A stretch of DNA of 64,000 nucleotides from positions 158,684 through 222,683 of the forward strand of contig NZ_BMQY01000010.1 of assembly GCF_014648355.1 (NCBI RefSeq), in the 5' to 3' direction. This document shows positions 52,313-62,146 of the stretch, in pieces. Below the pieces are notes generated by a model, which had not been told where the DNA came from, did no database searches, and saw only the letters and a program-made list of their open reading frames with translations. Source of the DNA: Couchioplanes azureus. GTDB taxonomy: Bacteria; Actinomycetota; Actinomycetes; Mycobacteriales; Micromonosporaceae. A program made the position numbers and the translations under genes. How positions within the stretch are numbered: the stretch's first letter is position 1; the number at the start of each line of letters is the position of its first letter.

Positions 52313-54631
52313 TCACGCCGGGTCGCCGCGGGCCGCGACCGCGAGACCGTTGCCGGCCAGCACGACGGCCAGGTCACCGCCTTCGTCCGTACGCAGCACC
52401 CGCGCCCCCTCCCGCCCGAGCCGGGCCAGCAACGCCGCATTGGGATGTCCGTAGTCGTTCCCGCGTCCCACCGACACCAGCGCCACGGCCGGGTCCACGG
52501 CGTCCACGAACTCGGGCGACTGGTACGCACTCCCGTGGTGCGCCACCTTCAGCACGTCGGCACGCACCGCCCGGGGACCGAGGCGCTGGAGCAGTTCCTG
52601 TTGTTCCTCGGTCTCGGCGTCGCCCGGCAACAGCACCGTCCGCCCGGCCACCCGGGCCCGCACCACGAGGGAGTTGTTGTTCGGGTCCGAGTTGGTGCCG
52701 TGCAACGGTTCGAGCGGCCCGATGACGGTCATCGCCAGGCCGCCTGTCGCATACGTCCAGCCCGGGCGCACCGCGGCCATCGGCACCCGGGCGGCGGCGG
52801 CCTGGGCGGCGACGGCGGCGCGACCGCCCGGCGGCTCGGGCCAGTCGGGGGTGACCACCGCGGCGACCGTACGGCCCCGGAAGACCCCGGCGATGCCGCC
52901 GATGTGGTCGACGTGGAAGTGGCTGACGACGAAAAGCGCCACTTCGCGGACGCCGAGCCGCCGCAGGCAGCGGTCCACCGCACCCGGCTCGGGGCCGGCG
53001 TCGACCACGACCGCCCGGCCGTCGCCCGCCGGCAGCACCACGGCGTCGCCCTGACCTACGTCGCACGTCACCACGATCCAGCGCGCCGGCGGCCACCCGG
53101 ATGCCAGCAGCCGTACGGGAAGGGCGCCCAGCATCGCCGCGGCCGCGACGACCGCGACCAGCCGCCGCACCACCGGCCTGCGGGACGCGACCAGCAACGC
53201 GACGGTGAGCGCACCCAGCAGGAGCGCCCCGGCCACGCCGCCCGGCCAGGGCACCGCCCCGGCCGGCACGCGGGCGCCGTGCGTGGCGACGAGCACGAGC
53301 CACCGGGCTGGCCACTGTCCCGCCCAGGCCGCGAACTCGGCGCCGGCCGGCCAGACCGGCGACAGCACCGCGGCCGAGACGCCCAGCAGCGTCGCGGGGG
53401 CGATGGCCGGCACGACCAGGAGGTTCGCCGGCACGGCGACCAGGCTCACGCTGCCCGAGATCGCCGCCACGACGGGGCCGCAGGCGACCTGGGCGCCGGC
53501 CGGAACCGCCAGCGCATCGGCCGCCACGACCGGCCATCCGCGCCGCCGCAACGCGTCGCGCCACACCGGTGCGATCAGCAGCAGCCCGGCCGTCGCCAGC
53601 ACCGAGAGGGCGAAGCCGACGTCGCCGGCCAGCTCGGGATCCACCAGGACCAGCGCCGCGACCGCGGCGGCCAGCGCGGACACCGCCGCGCGCGGCCGTC
53701 CCGCGGCGAGGCCGAGCAGCCCGATCGCACCCATCGCCGCGGCCCGCACGACACTCGGCGACGGGCGGGCGAGGATGACGAAGCCCACCAGGGCGGCGGC
53801 GCAGATCAGCGCGGTGACGACGGGTCCGGCGCGGGCCCACCGGACGGCGAACAGCACCACGCCGAGGATGATCGCCACGTTGGCGCCGCTGACGGCGTTG
53901 AGATGCGTCATGCCGGTCGCGCGGAAGTCCTCCTCGAGGGCGGGGTCCATCCGGCTCGTGTCTCCGACGACCAGCCCCGGCAGCAGCCCGCCGACGTCGT
54001 CCGGCAGCGGCGCGCAGGCACGCTGCAGCCCGGCCCGCAGGAAGCCGGCCGCACGCTGCGCGGGGGACGACCGGCCGATGAGGCTCGGCGGGTCCTTGAC
54101 CGACACGACGGCGGCCCGCAGGTCACCGCCCCGCAGCGCCAGCAGCCGCCCGGTGGCCGACGCCCGCTGGCCCGGCAGCAGGGGCCGCCACGACGGGTCC
54201 GCACCGAGCACGAGGGCCCGGGCCGACAACCGCATCGAGGGGGCGTCCTCGGGATGCACGCCGGTCAGGTCCACCGGCACCAGATAGGTCGGCGGCAGGC
54301 CCGGCGAGCCGTCGATCGCGCGCGGGTCGTCGCGCACGGTCAGCTCCACCCGTACGGTGGCGCCGGCGGCGACCAGAGTGGCCAGCGGACCGGCCTCGCG
54401 CACCGCGACCCGTGCGGCCGTCGCGGCGGCTCCGCATCCCGCCCCGAGCAGCAGGGATGCCGTCAGGAACCGCACGGCCCGCCGGAAACGCAGCAGAGGT
54501 GTCACCGCGGCCGCCAGGAAGGCGACGGCCGCGACACCGAGCCCGCCGCGGAACGACAGGTGCAGCGCGGCGAGGGCCGCCAGCCAGAGCGCGACGGCGA
54601 ACCCGGCGAGCCGCAGATCCGGTGCCGTCAT
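52313..54631 (-). CDS. comEC: ComEC/Rec2 family DNA-uptake channel protein
   Basis: This is a 772-residue membrane protein. An N-terminal soluble OB-like domain (DUF4131 region, about residues 60-190) lies after two helices. The Competence domain of about ten helices follows, with LNAVSGANVAI and RPSPSVVRAAAMG. The C-terminal third is a metallo-beta-lactamase domain with FVVSHFHVDHIGG and LKVAHHGS. In transforming bacteria it translocates single-stranded DNA. Its start overlaps comEA by 4 bases. No pilus genes are in this window, so competence is not shown. Confidence 0.93.
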   Translation of the reverse strand: MTAPDLRLAGFAVALWLAALAALHLSFRGGLGVAAVAFLAAAVTPLLRFRRAVRFLTASLLLGAGCGAAATAARVAVREAGPLATLVAAGATVRVELTVRDDPRAIDGSPGLPPTYLVPVDLTGVHPEDAPSMRLSARALVLGADPSWRPLLPGQRASATGRLLALRGGDLRAAVVSVKDPPSLIGRSSPAQRAAGFLRAGLQRACAPLPDDVGGLLPGLVVGDTSRMDPALEEDFRATGMTHLNAVSGANVAIILGVVLFAVRWARAGPVVTALICAAALVGFVILARPSPSVVRAAAMGAIGLLGLAAGRPRAAVSALAAAVAALVLVDPELAGDVGFALSVLATAGLLLIAPVWRDALRRRGWPVVAADALAVPAGAQVACGPVVAAISGSVSLVAVPANLLVVPAIAPATLLGVSAAVLSPVWPAGAEFAAWAGQWPARWLVLVATHGARVPAGAVPWPGGVAGALLLGALTVALLVASRRPVVRRLVAVVAAAAMLGALPVRLLASGWPPARWIVVTCDVGQGDAVVLPAGDGRAVVVDAGPEPGAVDRCLRRLGVREVALFVVSHFHVDHIGGIAGVFRGRTVAAVVTPDWPEPPGGRAAVAAQAAAARVPMAAVRPGWTYATGGLAMTVIGPLEPLHGTNSDPNNNSLVVRARVAGRTVLLPGDAETEEQQELLQRLGPRAVRADVLKVAHHGSAYQSPEFVDAVDPAVALVSVGRGNDYGHPNAALLARLGREGARVLRTDEGGDLAVVLAGNGLAVAARGDPA

Positions 54632-55596
54632 ACGGTCACCAGGTCCTTGAGCTGCTCGTAGCGCGCCGCCCCGATGCCGTCGACCTTGCGGAGGTCGGTC
54701 ACGGCGCGGAAGCCGCCCTGGGCGTCGCGCGCGTCGAGGATGCGCTGGGCCAGCACCGGGCCCACGCCCGGGAGGGCGTCCAGATCCGCCAGCGTGGCGG
54801 TGTTGAGGTTGACGAGGCCACCGGCCGCCGCGGAAACGCCGGCACCGGCCGGGGCGGCGCCCGGCGGCTGCGGGACGCCCACCATGATGAGCTCGCCGTC
54901 CACCACCTTCCGGGCCAGGTTGAGCGGCGCCACGTCGACGCCCGGCCGGGCACCGCCGGCGGCCCGCACCGCGTCGGCCACCCGCGCGCCCGGCACCAAC
55001 CGCACCAGGCCCGGCCTGTGCACCTTGCCGCCGACCGCCACCACCACCTCGGCGGGCCCGGAGGACGTGGCGGCCACCGCACCACCGGCTCCCGGCCCGT
55101 CCAGGGTGGAATCGGCGGCGACCGGCGCGACCGCCGGATCGACGCGGGGCCGCGCGCGCCAGGCGAGCACCGCCGCGATCAGCACGACCACGACCGCCAC
55201 GGCCGCAAGCGCCCGGACACCCCGCCGACCGGGATCGAAGAGGCCGAGCCGCGGAGCGCCCTCTCCGAAGGCACCGGCACCGCCGAGCGCGGTCTCGGCG
55301 CCCGCCGACTCCCCGCTCCAGGGCGGCCGGCAGGCAAGATCGACCTCCACCGGACCAGGCGCAGGGGCAGCCGGCTCCGGCGCCGCGCCGGCAAGGATCA
55401 CATCGTCGGGCCACTCCCGAGGCGAAGGGCACGGGGCCGACGAAGGCGAGGCGCAAGCGCCCGACAACGGCGAACCCGAAGGAGCGGACGAAGGCGAACG
55501 CCACAGAGCTGAGGAAGGCGAAGGCACGGGAGATGCCGCCAGCACCGTTCTCAGCCTGGCGCGTACCGGATCCTCGGGGCTGTTCTCCTCATGCAC
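54628..55596 (-). CDS. comEA: ComEA-family DNA-binding protein
   Basis: This is a membrane-anchored DNA receptor. Residues 1-115 are a long Pro/Ser/Ala-rich cytoplasmic part, then comes one transmembrane helix (RALAAVAVVVVLIAAVLAW). A SLBB domain (VVAVGGKVHRPGLVRL) and a helix-hairpin-helix pair (LNTATLADLDALPGVGPVLAQRI and DGIGAARYEQLKDLV) follow. The GTG at 55596 gives 322 residues; ATG codons at 55620 and 55623 would add eight or nine. The length exceeds the usual 200-250 because of the N-terminal extension. Confidence 0.9.
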   Translation of the reverse strand: MHEENSPEDPVRARLRTVLAASPVPSPSSALWRSPSSAPSGSPLSGACASPSSAPCPSPREWPDDVILAGAAPEPAAPAPGPVEVDLACRPPWSGESAGAETALGGAGAFGEGAPRLGLFDPGRRGVRALAAVAVVVVLIAAVLAWRARPRVDPAVAPVAADSTLDGPGAGGAVAATSSGPAEVVVAVGGKVHRPGLVRLVPGARVADAVRAAGGARPGVDVAPLNLARKVVDGELIMVGVPQPPGAAPAGAGVSAAAGGLVNLNTATLADLDALPGVGPVLAQRILDARDAQGGFRAVTDLRKVDGIGAARYEQLKDLVTV

Positions 55597-55677
55597 GCCG
55601 CGACCGTAGGGTTTCGCCATCATGGTCCGCGCCGCCGTCTGTGGACGGCGGCGCATTGTGGAAAACCCGGGAGTCCG

Positions 55678-56460
55678 ATGAAGTCTGTGCTACCGGCCGA
55701 GCTGGCCGAGGCGGTCACCCGGCTGCGCGCCGCGGGCTGTGTCTTCGCCGAGGACGAGGCCGCGGTGCTCGCGGAGGCCGTCCCGGACGCCGCCGCCCTG
55801 GCCGAGGCGGTACGCCGCCGCGCCGGCGGCGAGCCCCTCGAACAGGTCGTCGGGTACGCCGACTTCTGCGGAGTGCGGGTCCGGCTGCGCCCCGGCGTCT
55901 TCGTCCCCCGGGTCCGCAGCGAGCTGCTGGTCCGGCTGGCCGCCGCCCGCGCCGTCCCCGGCACCGTCGTCGTCGACCTCTGCTGCGGGTCGGGCGCCCT
56001 GGGCCTGGCCGTGCGCCACCGCGTGCCCGGCGTCGAGCTGCACGCCGCGGACAGCGACCCCGCCGCCGTCGCCTGCGCCCGCGACAATCTCGGCGCGGGT
56101 GTCCATGAGGGAGATCTCTTCGCCGCGCTGCCCGGCGGACTGCGGGGCCGCATCGGCGTCCTGCTCGCGAACGTGCCCTACGTGGCCACCCGGCACATCC
56201 CCTTCCTGCCCGCCGAGGCCCGCCTGCACGAGCCGCACACCGCCCTGGACGGCGGCGAGGACGGGCTGGAGGTCTTCCGCGCCGTGGTCGCCGGGGCCGC
56301 CGGCTGGCTGGCTCCCGGCGGCCTGCTGCTGTCGGAGATCACCGAGGAGCAGATCGACCCCGCGACCGCGGCGGTACGGGCGGCAGGCCTGCACCCGTCG
56401 ATCCACACCGACGACGACCTGGAGGCGACGGTCGTGACAGTCACCACGGCGAGGAGATAG
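55678..56460 (+). CDS. PrmC/HemK-like protein (N5)-glutamine methyltransferase paralogue
   Basis: This is a 260-residue SAM-dependent methyltransferase with an N-terminal helical domain and the motif VVDLCCGSGALGLAV (SAM site). The catalytic NPPY motif is LANVPYVAT, i.e. NVPY. The later ALDGGEDGLEVFRAVV is a PrmC-family hallmark. It may methylate a release factor or another protein; the altered second position of NPPY is a known variant of this paralogue group in actinobacteria as far as I recall. The ATG at 55678 is the family start. It is divergent from comEA. Confidence 0.85.
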   Translation: MKSVLPAELAEAVTRLRAAGCVFAEDEAAVLAEAVPDAAALAEAVRRRAGGEPLEQVVGYADFCGVRVRLRPGVFVPRVRSELLVRLAAARAVPGTVVVDLCCGSGALGLAVRHRVPGVELHAADSDPAAVACARDNLGAGVHEGDLFAALPGGLRGRIGVLLANVPYVATRHIPFLPAEARLHEPHTALDGGEDGLEVFRAVVAGAAGWLAPGGLLLSEITEEQIDPATAAVRAAGLHPSIHTDDDLEATVVTVTTARR

Positions 56461-56498
56461 GGTCGGCGCCCACCGACACGCGGAAGGGCACGAGTGCC

Positions 56499-57521
56499 GT
56501 GGGCTGGTTGCGGAGTGTCGCCCGTGCACGCCTGGCCTGCCAGGTCGTCAGGCGGCTGCGGCGGGCCGGCGTGCGGCAGGCCCGCTACCACTCCGCATCC
56601 TTCACCGTGCGCTTCACCCGTCCCGGTGACGACGAGCCGACCGTGCTGCGGCTCGGTGAGGTCCGCCGCGGGCACGTCGCCGACTTCGTGGCCGGGGTGC
56701 TGCGGGCGCCGGGCCTGCCCGCCACCTGGGCCGAGGCGCGCCCGCTGCTGCGTCCCGTGGTGCGGGGCGTGACCCCGCCGGCCGACGTCACGACGCCGCT
56801 GCACCGTCCCGCGTGGCCGTTCCTGGCCGAGTACGTGGTGGTCGACCAGCCCGACACCATGACGTACGTCAACGCCGCCCACGGCTGGGGTGTCACCGAC
56901 GACGAGGTCTTCGCCGCCGCCCGGGCCAACCTGACGGGCGCCAAGCTGCTCGGCGCCGCCGACGAGCCGGTGGTCGTGCAGTTCGTCGACGACGGCGACG
57001 CGTACTGGACCTCGCACCTGCTGCTCGACGGCTGGCTCGCCGGCCTGGCCGGGCAGGTCGGCGGTCGCCCGGTGGCCTTCGCTCCGGAGCGCGGCACGCT
57101 GCTGGTCACCGCGGACGGCAGCGACCATCTGCCGGAGCTGTTCGCCCGGGCCGAGGCGATCTTCCTGCGCTCGCCGCGGGCCATCTCCCCGATGGCGTAC
57201 GTCCCGGACGAGCGCGGCCGCACGGTGCCCTACTCCGCGCAGCCCGGTACGCCCTGGTGGATCTGTGTACGCCGGGCCGAGGCCGTGCTCGCCTCCTGGG
57301 GCTACGCCCGCCAGGCCGAGCGCCTGCCGCTCGCGGCCGAGCTGCTGATCACGCCGGACGGGCGGACCCGCGCGCTGTGGCCGTCGGACGGGCCGGCGCT
57401 GCTGCCCCGGGCCGACGAGGTGCAGTGCGGCGACACCGTGCGCCCGTGGGCGGAGATCAGCGGGCACCTCACGGCCCAGGGACTCGAACCCGAACGCTGG
57501 CGCGGCGAGCGCTGGCCCTAG
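56499..57521 (+). CDS. conserved protein of unknown function (possibly YtpQ/DUF1444-like)
   Basis: This is a 340-residue soluble protein with a GTG start. The arrangement TWAEARPLLRPVVRGV, then FLAEYVVVDQPDTMTYVN and VTDDEVFAAARANL recalls the DUF1444 (YtpQ) family, which has no known function, but I am not sure of this match. The C-terminus contains beta-rich segments (RGTLLVTADGSDHLPELFARAEAIFLRSPRAI is helical; LLITPDGRTRALWP is strand). Its end overlaps the convergent DegV gene by 4 bases. Confidence 0.6.
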   Translation: MGWLRSVARARLACQVVRRLRRAGVRQARYHSASFTVRFTRPGDDEPTVLRLGEVRRGHVADFVAGVLRAPGLPATWAEARPLLRPVVRGVTPPADVTTPLHRPAWPFLAEYVVVDQPDTMTYVNAAHGWGVTDDEVFAAARANLTGAKLLGAADEPVVVQFVDDGDAYWTSHLLLDGWLAGLAGQVGGRPVAFAPERGTLLVTADGSDHLPELFARAEAIFLRSPRAISPMAYVPDERGRTVPYSAQPGTPWWICVRRAEAVLASWGYARQAERLPLAAELLITPDGRTRALWPSDGPALLPRADEVQCGDTVRPWAEISGHLTAQGLEPERWRGERWP

Positions 57522-58366
57522 GTCCTGCGGTGCACCACGACGCCGGCGAGGCCGGGGCCGACGTGTGCGGCGACGACCGCACCGATCTCGGTGATGTAGC
57601 AGTCGCGGAGCCGGTCGCCGAGCCGGGCCGAGACGGCGTCCGCCAGCGCCGCCGCCCGGTCGCTCGCGCCGAGGTGGTGGACGGCGATGTCGGCCTCGCC
57701 GGTGCCGGACGCCTCCACCGCCAGGTCCACGAGCCGGGCGAGGGCTCGCCCGGCCGTGCGGACCTTGTCGCGGACGACGATGGCGCCGTCGACCACGTGC
57801 AGGATGGGCTTCACCGACAGGGCGGTGCCGAGCAGGGCGGAGGCGGCGCCGATGCGGCCGCCGCGCCGCAGGAACTCCAGGGTGTCCACGTAGAAGAGCG
57901 TGCTGACCTGCGCGGCGTGCTCGACGGCCGTCCGCCGTACGGATTCCAGCGTGCCGCCCCGGTCCGCCGCGGTGGCCGCGGCCAGGGCCGCGAAGCCCAG
58001 CCCCATCCCGGTCGTCTGGCTGTCCACGACCTCGATCTGGGGCCCGATGGCGGCGGCGGCCAGCGCGGCCGCCTCGTACGTCCCGGACAGCTTCGCGGAC
58101 AGGTGCACGGAGACGATCCCGTCGGCGCCGGCGTCCAGCACCTTGCGGTACGCGCGGGCGAACTGCTCCGGGGCGGGCCGTGAGGTGCTGACGGCGGAGC
58201 GCCGGGCGCCGAGCGCGCGGGCCACCTCGGCCGGGGAGATCTCCTCCCCCTCGAGCCCTTCGTCGCCGTTGATGACGACGGTGAGGGGCACGACGGTCAG
58301 GTCATAGGTGCCGCCCAGCTCGGACGGCAGGTACGCGGTGGAGTCGGTGACGACCGCGACGGGCAT
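57518..58366 (-). CDS. DegV family fatty-acid-binding protein
   Basis: This is a 282-residue two-domain EDD-fold protein of the DegV/FakB type that binds a fatty acid for a kinase partner. AVVTDSTAYLP at the start, STSRPAPEQF, the VSVHLSAKLSGTYEAA segment and YVDTLEFLRRGGRIG are family markers. In Gram-positive bacteria such proteins pair with FakA; no FakA gene is in this window. It belongs to the conserved comE-degV-phosphatase-rsfS-nadD run. Confidence 0.93.
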   Translation of the reverse strand: MPVAVVTDSTAYLPSELGGTYDLTVVPLTVVINGDEGLEGEEISPAEVARALGARRSAVSTSRPAPEQFARAYRKVLDAGADGIVSVHLSAKLSGTYEAAALAAAAIGPQIEVVDSQTTGMGLGFAALAAATAADRGGTLESVRRTAVEHAAQVSTLFYVDTLEFLRRGGRIGAASALLGTALSVKPILHVVDGAIVVRDKVRTAGRALARLVDLAVEASGTGEADIAVHHLGASDRAAALADAVSARLGDRLRDCYITEIGAVVAAHVGPGLAGVVVHRRT

Positions 58367-58390
58367 GCGGGCACCGTAACTGATGGTCGC

Positions 58391-58816
58391 CTATTTCGCG
58401 CGGATAGTGGCGACGATGAACGGCGTGCCCTGCTGACAAGTGGTCATCATGCCGGCCTCGGAGCGGCCCGTGACGGTGACGCTGGCGCCCACCTTGGCCT
58501 TGGCGCGCAGCGACTCCTGGTCGAAGACCAGCAGGTTGTCGCCGAGCAGCAGGCAGTTGGGCTCGACACCGGCGGTGATCTTGCCGGAGATGGTCCGGCT
58601 GCCGCCCGCGGCCGGCGGCTTCGCGCTCGATCCCTGGCCGGTGGTGGCAGACGGCGCGGACGCCGCGGGGGCGGACGGGGCCGGCGCGGACGACGGGGTC
58701 TCGGCGGCGGGTGCGCCCGCCGGGGCCCCGGAGCCGGAGCCGGCTCCGTTGGCGCAGCCCGCGACGGACAGCGCGAGAAGAGTCGTGGCAACGAGGGTCA
58801 TGCGTTGACTGATCAT
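58391..58816 (-). CDS. small lipoprotein with OB-like domain
   Basis: This is a 141-residue protein with lipobox VAGC (Cys21). A disordered Ala/Pro/Ser-rich linker spans residues 22-68. A C-terminal beta-rich domain (TISGKITAGVEPNCLLLGDNL..., VGASVTVTGRSE, TTCQQGTPFIVATI) looks like a small OB barrel with two cysteines. The function is unknown. It lies between DegV and the phosphatase on the same strand, an addition to the conserved run. Confidence 0.75.
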   Translation of the reverse strand: MISQRMTLVATTLLALSVAGCANGAGSGSGAPAGAPAAETPSSAPAPSAPAASAPSATTGQGSSAKPPAAGGSRTISGKITAGVEPNCLLLGDNLLVFDQESLRAKAKVGASVTVTGRSEAGMMTTCQQGTPFIVATIRAK

Positions 58817-58868
58817 GATGCCTTGGACGCTACCGGCCGGTGATCCGTTCCCACGGGGGGACGGAAGA

Positions 58869-59507
58869 TCACAGCGACGACGGGGCCGGCCGGTCGGCGA
58901 ACGGGCCGACGTTGTAGGCGGCGAGCTGCCAGCCCCGGGCGTCGTCGTAGCTGAGCTCGCTCCAGTGGCAGTTCTGCAGGGCCCGCAGGGTCCGCAGCTG
59001 CTCCCGGGGCCAGCCCAGCAGGTGACCGGCGCCGTGGCGGGCGGCCCCGCCGTGCGTGGCCACCACGACGGTCCCCCCGGCCGGAACGGCGTCCACCGCG
59101 GCCTGCAGGGCGTCGCCCACCCGCTTGGCGAGGTCGTCCAGGGTCTCGACGCCGCCGCCCACCACGTCGGCGCCGGCCTTCCAGGCGGCGTGCTCCTCGG
59201 GCCGGGTCTCGGCGACCTCGGCCATGGTGAGGCCCTGCCACGCGCCGAAGTGGCGCTCGCGCAGCCGTTCGTCGCGCCGGACGGACAGGCCGGTCAGGGC
59301 GGCGAGGGCGGCCGCAGTGTCCGCGGCACGGCGCAGATCGCTGGAGAAGAGCGCGCCGGGGCGCAGCCGGACGAGCAGCTCGGCCGCGTCGACGGCCTGC
59401 TGCTCGCCCAGGGCGTTGAGCGGGACGTCGGTCTGGCCCTGGACGCGGCCGGCCGCGTTCCAGTCGGTGTTGCCGTGCCGCCAGACGACGAGGCGGGTGG
59501 TGGTCAT
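58869..59507 (-). CDS. histidine phosphatase family protein
   Basis: This is a 212-residue enzyme of the phosphoglycerate mutase-like superfamily. The phospho-histidine motif LVVWRHGNTDWN, the second RHFGAWQGLTMAEV with Glu, and ATHGGAARHG with the second His are intact. In actinobacteria the gene next to rsfS is often called gpgP/phosphoglycerate mutase, but the substrate (3-phosphoglycerate, glucosyl-phosphoglycerate or other) cannot be read from sequence alone. It overlaps rsfS by ATGA. Confidence 0.9.
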   Translation of the reverse strand: MTTTRLVVWRHGNTDWNAAGRVQGQTDVPLNALGEQQAVDAAELLVRLRPGALFSSDLRRAADTAAALAALTGLSVRRDERLRERHFGAWQGLTMAEVAETRPEEHAAWKAGADVVGGGVETLDDLAKRVGDALQAAVDAVPAGGTVVVATHGGAARHGAGHLLGWPREQLRTLRALQNCHWSELSYDDARGWQLAAYNVGPFADRPAPSSL

Positions 59508-59902
59508 GCCACGCCGGAGGAGTCGGCCTCGACCATGTCCCGGTCGACGAACGGAATGGTCGGGCAGTCCTTCCACAGCCGGTCGAGGGCGTAGAACTCC
59601 CGCTCCTCGGCGTGCTGGATGTGCACGACGATGTCGACGTAGTCGAGCAGCACCCAGCGGCCCTGCCGCTCGCCCTCCCGGCGGACCGGCTTGGCCTTCT
59701 CCGGAAGGTTGATCAGAGCTTCCTCGACGGCGTCGACGATGGCGATCACCTGCCGCTCGTTGGACGCCGACGCGATGACGAACGCGTCGGTGATGTAGAG
59801 CTGCTCGGCGACGTCGATGACGACGATGTCCTGCGCCTTCTTGTCGGCGGCGGCCTGGGCCGCCGTCAACGCGAGCTCGCGGGCGCGGTCGGTGACGGGC
59901 AC
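59504..59902 (-). CDS. rsfS: ribosomal silencing factor RsfS
   Basis: This is a 132-residue protein that binds L14 on the 50S subunit and blocks subunit joining when nutrients are scarce. DIVVIDVAEQLYITDAFVIASASNERQV-type core, the GRWVLLDYVDIVVHI segment and LYxLDRLWKDCP-like ending (FYALDRLWKDCP) are diagnostic. The GTG at 59902 is the family start. It is coupled to the phosphatase and follows nadD by 86 bases. Confidence 0.95.
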   Translation of the reverse strand: MPVTDRARELALTAAQAAADKKAQDIVVIDVAEQLYITDAFVIASASNERQVIAIVDAVEEALINLPEKAKPVRREGERQGRWVLLDYVDIVVHIQHAEEREFYALDRLWKDCPTIPFVDRDMVEADSSGVA

Positions 59903-59988
59903 CGGTCTCCCCTCGTTCGGTTTCAGAGGTACTAGCGTCTCACACAGGTATGACAACCCGAGTCGGACAAACAACCAGAAGAGGGTTG

Positions 59989-60576
59989 TTATTCGCGATA
60001 GAGATGCCGTTTGGCGATGTACTGCACCACACCATCGGGTACGAGGTACCAGACGGGCTGGCCCTTCGCGACCCGGGAGCGGCAATCGCTCGACGAGATC
60101 GCCATGGCCGGGACCTCCACCAGAGTGACCGTGTCGGCCGGCAGGTGCGCATCGGAAAGCTCGAACCCGGGCCGGGTGACGCCCACGAAGTGCGCCAGCG
60201 AGAGCATCTCGAGCGCATCCTTCCACGACAGGATCCGCGCCAGCGCGTCGGCGCCGGTGATGAAGAACAGCTCCGCGTCCGGACCGTAGACGGCGTGCAG
60301 GTCACGCAGCGTATCCACGGTGTAGGTGGGACCGTCGCGGTCGATGTCGGCCCGGCTGACGTGGAAGTGCGGGTTGGAGGCGGTCGCGACGACGGTCATC
60401 AGGTAGCGGTCCTCGGCGGGGCTGACCTGGCCCTTCTGCCACGGCTGCCCGGTGGGTACGAAGACGACCTCGTCCAGCTCGAAGCGGCTCTGCACCTCGC
60501 TCGCCGCCACCAGGTGACCGTGGTGGATCGGGTCGAAGGTCCCGCCCATGATGCCGATCCGTCGCCGCCGTCGCAT
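59989..60576 (-). CDS. nadD: nicotinate-nucleotide adenylyltransferase
   Basis: This is a 195-residue enzyme that makes deamido-NAD from nicotinate mononucleotide and ATP. The nucleotidyltransferase motif GIMGGTFDPIHHGHLV and the C-terminal ISSSDCRSRVAKGQP (the SSTxIR-type motif with an actinobacterial variant) are present. The initial MRRRRR is short and basic. nadD-rsfS is a conserved pair. Confidence 0.95.
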   Translation of the reverse strand: MRRRRRIGIMGGTFDPIHHGHLVAASEVQSRFELDEVVFVPTGQPWQKGQVSPAEDRYLMTVVATASNPHFHVSRADIDRDGPTYTVDTLRDLHAVYGPDAELFFITGADALARILSWKDALEMLSLAHFVGVTRPGFELSDAHLPADTVTLVEVPAMAISSSDCRSRVAKGQPVWYLVPDGVVQYIAKRHLYRE

Positions 60577-60602
60577 CGGCGCATCCTAGATCAGGCGGCC
60601 GG

Positions 60603-62090
<1,488 letters not shown>

Positions 62091-62146
62091 CGCCCACCCC
62101 CCGTAGTTGCGAGGCTAACGGCTCGCACCGGAGTCGAGGGGCGGAA

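Noticed and set aside
52313..55504. Single 1063-codon frame covering comEC and the comEA region
   Set aside because: The frame upstream of the ATG at 54631 is the shadow of comEA, whose SLBB and HhH motifs are in another frame; comEC starts at 54631.
52313..55596. Evidence for natural competence
   Set aside because: comEC and comEA are widespread in actinobacteria not known to be competent; no pilus or regulator genes are in this window.
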